Source: Formosimonas limnophila (GTDB lineage Bacteria > Pseudomonadota > Gammaproteobacteria > Burkholderiales > Burkholderiaceae). Taken from it: 64,000 nucleotides of DNA. Of this stretch, positions 63,105 through 64,000 are shown piece by piece. The stretch spans positions 1-64,000 of the forward strand of contig NZ_BMZG01000003.1 of the NCBI RefSeq assembly GCF_014652675.1, in the 5' to 3' direction. The translations under genes and the position numbers were made by a program. Numbering within the stretch: the first letter of the stretch is position 1; every line of letters starts with the position of its first letter. The notes beneath the pieces were generated by a model. It saw only the letters and a list, made by a program, of their open reading frames with translations, did not search any database and had not been told where the DNA came from.

Positions 63105-63659
63105 GTGAATAACATGGACAGTGTTGAGCGTCTGATTATCTTGTCTCGTGATGGTGTGATTAACGAAGATCGCGGCATCATCACAAAGCCAGATGACTGG
63201 GTGCCGATTGAAGGTAGTCTGGAGGCTTTGGCGCGCTTGCATCGAGCGCATTTTAAAGTTGTGGTTGCCACCAATCAACCGGGCATCATGTTGGGCAAGC
63301 TCACGGTGTCCGATTTGAATGCGATTCACCAAAAAATGCATGCAGAGGTTGATGCGGCCGGTGGCAAGATTGAAGCGATCTTTTTCTGCCCGCACACGGC
63401 CGATGCAGGTTGTAATTACCGAAAACCATCCCCTGAAATGCTCAATGACATCGCACAGCGGTTCGATGTGAGTTTGAACGAGGTGATTTATGTTGGCGAC
63501 ACGCTCAACGATATGAGTGCAGCGCATAAAGCGGGTTGCCAACCGTATTTGGTACTCACGGGGCAAGGCGGTAAAACTTACGCCGATGGGGTGCTCAATG
63601 ATACGCATGTTCGCGTCAATTTGGCAGCGGTAGTGCGTGAGTTGGTGGGTAAAGTTTGA
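63105..63659 (+). CDS. gmhB: GmhB-like HAD phosphatase lacking the nucleophile
   Basis: Homologue of D-glycero-beta-D-manno-heptose-1,7-bisphosphate 7-phosphatase, which acts in LPS inner-core heptose synthesis. The HAD fold is clear: VATNQPGIMLGKL near residue 54, a zinc-loop CPHTADAGCNYRKPSPEM at residues 95-112 and VGDTLNDMSAAHKAG near residue 130. However, motif I reads ILSRDGVIN instead of LDRDGVIN, so the nucleophilic Asp is Ser14, and the fourth zinc ligand is Tyr105 instead of Cys. It may be inactive or altered. It starts (GTG 63105; ATG 63114 possible) five bases after glyS, the normal glyS-gmhB arrangement. Confidence 0.88.
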   Translation: MNNMDSVERLIILSRDGVINEDRGIITKPDDWVPIEGSLEALARLHRAHFKVVVATNQPGIMLGKLTVSDLNAIHQKMHAEVDAAGGKIEAIFFCPHTADAGCNYRKPSPEMLNDIAQRFDVSLNEVIYVGDTLNDMSAAHKAGCQPYLVLTGQGGKTYADGVLNDTHVRVNLAAVVRELVGKV

Positions 63660-63730
63660 CTGTGAGAGGCCAAGAACACCTAATTTTGTGTCGAGCCTCA
63701 AATCTTCATTGGATGAAGTGCTAACACTTC

Positions 63731-63770
63731 AATAAAAAAACAGATACGTATCGGTATCTGTTTTTTTATT
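63731..63770. terminator. Bidirectional terminator between gmhB and the FAD-linked oxidase gene
   Basis: Perfect 17-base stem (AAAAAAACAGATAC core) around a six-base loop, with an A-run and a T-run, between converging genes. Confidence 0.92.
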
Positions 63771-64000
63771 GATTGAGTATTTTTCCAGGATTTATCATGT
63801 TTAGTGGATCTAAGCTCTGCTTGATGACCCTCATTAGATTGAGTTCTACAGGGCTTTTAAGTTGTTCTAACCAATCTTTCTTAAGTAACCCTATCCCGTG
63901 CTCAGCAGAAATACTGCCCTTGTGCTGTTGGACTTGATTGTAAACAATTTGGTTGATGTCTGTTTCAGCGGCCATGAGGGCGTTCGCGTTTGCAAATGCC
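63766..64000 (-). CDS. FAD-binding oxidase/dehydrogenase, C-terminus (D-lactate/glycolate oxidase type, partial)
   Basis: The gene continues beyond the right edge; only its last 78 codons are visible. The residues GSISAEHGIGLLKKDWL and LDPLNMINPGKIL are the C-terminal hallmark of GlcD/D-lactate dehydrogenase/D-2-hydroxyglutarate dehydrogenase-type flavoproteins, where the His in AEHGIG is in the active site. The in-frame ATG at 63975 is internal, since coding sequence (AFANANAL) continues upstream of it. Which substrate it oxidises cannot be told from this fragment. Confidence 0.88.
   Translation of the reverse strand, partial: AFANANALMAAETDINQIVYNQVQQHKGSISAEHGIGLLKKDWLEQLKSPVELNLMRVIKQSLDPLNMINPGKILNQ

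Noticed and set aside
1-64000. CRISPR array, prophage, or rRNA operon
   Set aside because: No regularly spaced direct repeats, phage structural genes or rRNA sequence were seen on either strand.

Overview
The window reads as a chromosome segment of a Gram-negative betaproteobacterium, most likely Burkholderiales. The evidence is the LPS export gene lptD with surA/pdxA/rsmA, the AmgK-MurU recycling pair, a long-form leuA, glyS followed by gmhB, a RibBA whose second domain is degenerate, and typical proteobacterial L28/L33 proteins. Base composition looks moderate (roughly 45-50% GC by eye). This assignment is inference from gene content. Most of the window is compact housekeeping sequence in short operons separated by clear intrinsic terminators.

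Layout. 1-3630: the right end of an IS3-type element, then an AT-rich three-gene cassette resembling a gtr (GtrB/GtrA/GT-C) surface-sugar modification module, closed on the far side by an inverted copy of the IS end. 3.7-7.6 kb: an HI0933-type flavoprotein, a CreD-like gene remnant, accA and tilS. 7.6-20.5 kb (minus strand): a DEAD-box helicase with a structured leader; pepP-ubiH; ccoI-ccoS-mmcQ; lptD, surA, pdxA and rsmA. 20.6-25.3 kb: amgK-murU split by a 160-bp inverted-repeat element, an Ala-rich repeat protein, an exported protein gene in two frames joined by a textbook A AAA AAG slippery site, and a second HI0933-type flavoprotein. 25.4-29.1 kb: SDR/LysR pair, lgt, LysE exporter. 29.1-33.0 kb: biotin operon bioF-bioD-bioA followed by a ferritin-like diiron protein. 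33-44.4 kb: corC, a DUF4184 protein, rtcB, mltG-tmk-holB, ygfZ, a frameshifted lipoprotein gene, miaB and a fatty acid desaturase. 44.6-49.9 kb: accessory stress/redox genes (pirin, isochorismatase-like hydrolase with LysR, cupin/SnoaL/NADPH-reductase operon with TetR). 49.9-64 kb: dinB, leuA with a Leu-rich leader peptide and attenuator, a DUF427 gene with no canonical start codon, a lytic transglycosylase, rpmB-rpmG, rsmE, ribBA, tpiA, tkt, gap, glyS, gmhB and the C-terminus of an FAD-linked oxidase.

How the genes work together: LptD, SurA, Lgt, MltG, the lytic transglycosylase, AmgK/MurU and GmhB all serve envelope construction and recycling. TpiA, Tkt and Gap form a central-carbon block. 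BioF/D/A make biotin, the cofactor of the acetyl-CoA carboxylase to which AccA belongs. There is no CRISPR array, rRNA or complete tRNA that I can recognise.

The observations most worth following are the -1 frameshift site at about 23.58 kb, the diiron protein inside the biotin operon, the leuA attenuator with its leader peptide, the ACG-start DUF427 gene, and a GmhB homologue that lacks its catalytic nucleophile.
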